A stretch of DNA of 5,915 bases from Candidatus Woesearchaeota archaeon (lineage in GTDB: Archaea; Nanobdellota; Nanobdellia; Woesearchaeales; JACQSR01), in contig JAHFLI010000069.1 of assembly GCA_023255615.1 (NCBI GenBank), positions 1 to 5,915 on the forward strand. Direction: 5' to 3'. The notes under the pieces were generated by a model. It saw only the letters and a list, made by a program, of their open reading frames with translations, was not told where the DNA came from and did no database searches. Position numbers and translations under genes: made by a program. Below are positions 4,602-5,915 of this stretch, piece by piece. Position 1 is the first letter of the stretch. Every line of letters starts with the position of its first letter.

Positions 4602-4991
4602 ATGAATCCGAACATTGCAAAAAATACTAATTTGTTGACGTTTCCTCAATCAGGTTTAGATGATGCAACAGTTGCTGCTTTTGAAGAAATTCGCCGAAGA
4701 AGATTTGAGCCTTTTGCGGTTTTTGGTGTTTCTCGTTCAGAACGGATTGCATGTGGGTTTACAATACGTGGAGAAGAAATTGATATGAGTGGTCATACAT
4801 CTGATTATACTGTTGTCCTTGTCGCAGGTACTCCTGAACTGTCTGAAAGTGCGTTGATGGGATCCCCAATACTAAGTGATGTTGCCCATTTAATTCCAGC
4901 CCGCATTGGAAGATATCCTGTTAGACAAGTCGGGGTTTATGGCTTTGAAGTGAGCGCTACATTACTCAATCAGGGGTTTTATTCGAGATAG
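4602..4991 (+). CDS. Hypothetical protein, 129 residues, unknown function
   Basis: The protein is not recognised. It begins with a polar segment (MNPNIAKNTNLLTFPQSG) and a helix DDATVAAFEEIRRRRF (20-35), followed by alternating strand-like stretches: FAVFGVSRSERIACGFTIRG, YTVVLVAG (69-76) and VRQVGVYGFEVSATLL. That pattern suggests a small soluble alpha/beta domain. There is no signal peptide or membrane helix. Cys51 is the only cysteine, and no catalytic motif stands out. The ATG at 4602 is supported by a TATA box 26-27 bases upstream. The stop TAG at 4989-4991 is separated by only two bases from the stop of convergent lgt, so the ends are packed tightly and there is no room for a separate terminator. 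It is likely a real gene, given its length, composition and promoter; no function can be assigned from sequence alone. Confidence 0.75.
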   Translation: MNPNIAKNTNLLTFPQSGLDDATVAAFEEIRRRRFEPFAVFGVSRSERIACGFTIRGEEIDMSGHTSDYTVVLVAGTPELSESALMGSPILSDVAHLIPARIGRYPVRQVGVYGFEVSATLLNQGFYSR

Positions 4992-4993
4992 TA

Positions 4994-5794
4994 TCAAGAT
5001 CGTGTCGCGTGATTCGAACTCTTTTTAGAAAAAATATTTTTCACATCTTCCTTGTAATATTTGAAAATAAAATACACCCCAACAATAAACATAATAGCCG
5101 ATAAATATTGCCCCATGCTTAATCCTAACCATCTTGAATCTTCTCGCAAGAAATCAGTGAAGAATCGTCCAATGCCTAACAATACTAAAAACATGAAAAA
5201 AGTAAATCCTTCTTTGATTTGTTTTCGGTACACATATGCCAGAATTAATCCTGCAATAAATCGTCCAATAAACCCATAGATCTGGACAGGATGTCTGCAT
5301 TCTGGACCTGCCGCGGGAAAAACAACACACCAGGGGACGTTTGTTACTGTTCCCCACAATTCCCCGTTGATAAAATTTGCAATTCTGCCAAATGCCAATG
5401 CAAACGTCGCAACAACGATAGTAGGCTCTCCCGCACTCCAAAAGGAAATGTTATGTTTTTTTGCAAACAAATAATTTGCGATAATTAATCCTGTTAATCC
5501 ACCATGAAAGGACATGCCGCCTTGCCAGATTTTGAAAATGTTTAACGGATTTGAAAGATAATAAGATGGTTCCCAAAGAATTTCTCCTAATCGTGAACCA
5601 ATAATGGTGCCGATCATCATGTAGAGAAGCAAATTTTCCGTATCTTCTTTTTCTAACTTTAATGTTCCTTTTTTTCTCAAATATTCATAGACTACGTATG
5701 TTGCAATAAATCCAAGAACATACACTAATCCGTAATATCGGATTTCTAACGGACCGATGTGGACTAGCACTGGATCGAGATTGTTTATCCACAT
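4994..5794 (-). CDS. lgt: Prolipoprotein diacylglyceryl transferase homologue (Lgt)
   Basis: In bacteria Lgt moves a diacylglyceryl group from phosphatidylglycerol to the lipobox cysteine of prelipoproteins in the cytoplasmic membrane. This 266-residue protein has about seven hydrophobic segments (near 13-35, 55-72, 92-110, 120-140, 175-190, 198-213, 228-247) and a lysine-rich cytoplasmic tail. Core residues are kept: Y20 in RYYGL, H97 in GGMSFHGG, R137, N140, E145 and G148 in GRIANFINGELWG (E. coli R143, N146, E151, G154), and R210/E218 in GRFFTDFLRE. Two deviations are visible: GRIAN instead of GRIGN, and HPVQIYG where most Lgt proteins have HPSQLYE. The ATG at 5794 overlaps the previous stop (TAATG) and has GAGG seven bases upstream, so translation is coupled. 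In an archaeon the lipid donor would have to be an archaeol lipid, which is inference. The family call is firm; substrate is open. Confidence 0.93.
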   Translation of the reverse strand: MWINNLDPVLVHIGPLEIRYYGLVYVLGFIATYVVYEYLRKKGTLKLEKEDTENLLLYMMIGTIIGSRLGEILWEPSYYLSNPLNIFKIWQGGMSFHGGLTGLIIANYLFAKKHNISFWSAGEPTIVVATFALAFGRIANFINGELWGTVTNVPWCVVFPAAGPECRHPVQIYGFIGRFIAGLILAYVYRKQIKEGFTFFMFLVLLGIGRFFTDFLREDSRWLGLSMGQYLSAIMFIVGVYFIFKYYKEDVKNIFSKKSSNHATRS

Positions 5795-5915
5795 TACAGA
5801 GCCTCAAAATATTTTTTTACTAACAACGCATCCCCTTCGATATTGGGCGATTCAGAGATAACAACGCCTCTGATATTAAACTCTTTCCATATTTTACATA
5901 ACTCCTTGTAATTCA
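5794..5915 (-). CDS. C-terminal fragment of a probable endonuclease IV-like TIM-barrel protein
   Basis: On the minus strand, entering from the window edge, 39 codons are open to a TAA at 5796-5794. They read NYKELCKIWKEFNIRG, then VVISESPNIEGDALLVKKYFEAL. The pattern of a hydrophobic strand, then E-S-P-N-x-E-x-D-A, then a helix running to the end is what I know from the C-termini of archaeal endonuclease IV / xylose isomerase-like TIM-barrel proteins. In true endonuclease IV the glutamate after this strand is a metal ligand at the abasic-site repair centre. Only the last strand and helix are visible, so the enzyme class is tentative and another TIM-barrel family is possible. The stop overlaps the lgt ATG by one base (TAATG), placing the two genes in one operon, and GAGG inside this reading frame serves as the lgt ribosome site. 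No functional link between abasic-site repair and Lgt is evident. Confidence 0.6.
   Translation of the reverse strand, partial: NYKELCKIWKEFNIRGVVISESPNIEGDALLVKKYFEAL

Noticed and set aside
1..5915. CRISPR array, insertion sequence or long repeats.
   Set aside because: No regularly spaced repeats, transposase-like frame or terminal inverted repeats were seen on either strand.

Overview
The window looks like a compact piece of an AT-rich archaeal genome. The promoters carry the archaeal signal: TTTATAA-type TATA boxes sit 25-27 bases upstream of start codons, so several messages should be leaderless. One gene (the NIL-domain gene) instead has GGTGATC, which pairs with the standard 16S 3' end. 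The gene mix is typical of small-genome archaea that have taken up bacterial genes (cysE, cysS, lgt). A DPANN lineage such as Woesearchaeales would fit, but that placement is my inference and is not shown by any marker gene here.

Layout. From 1 to 891 (+) there is coding sequence of unrecognised function, broken by an apparent frameshift near 150: one frame is clearly coding up to a stop at 154, and another is clearly coding from about 181 to 891. From 903 to 3222 (-) lies a cysteine/sulfur block. In transcription order it is a small stand-alone NIL-domain protein (3222-3001), tRNA-Cys(GCA) (2916-2844), serine O-acetyltransferase cysE (2839-2225) and cysteinyl-tRNA synthetase cysS (2252-903). 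The tRNA ends only 4 bases before the cysE ATG, and cysE and cysS overlap by 28 bases. So the tRNA, the enzyme that starts cysteine synthesis and the enzyme that charges the tRNA with cysteine are arranged as one transcription unit.

From 3283 to 4991 (+) come thiL (thiamine-monophosphate kinase), an 81-residue helical hypothetical protein and a 129-residue hypothetical protein, each with its own TATA-like element. The intergenic region between the NIL gene and thiL holds a perfect palindromic TATA (GTTTATAAAC) that can serve both directions.

From 4994 to the end (-) is lgt, a prolipoprotein diacylglyceryl transferase homologue. It is coupled through TAATG to the gene upstream, of which only the last 39 codons are visible; these resemble the C-terminus of endonuclease IV-type TIM-barrel proteins.

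No mobile element, CRISPR array or rRNA is visible. The most notable items are the tRNA-Cys-cysE-cysS unit, in which tRNA 3' processing would create a nearly leaderless cysE message, the stand-alone NIL protein next to it, and an archaeal lgt.
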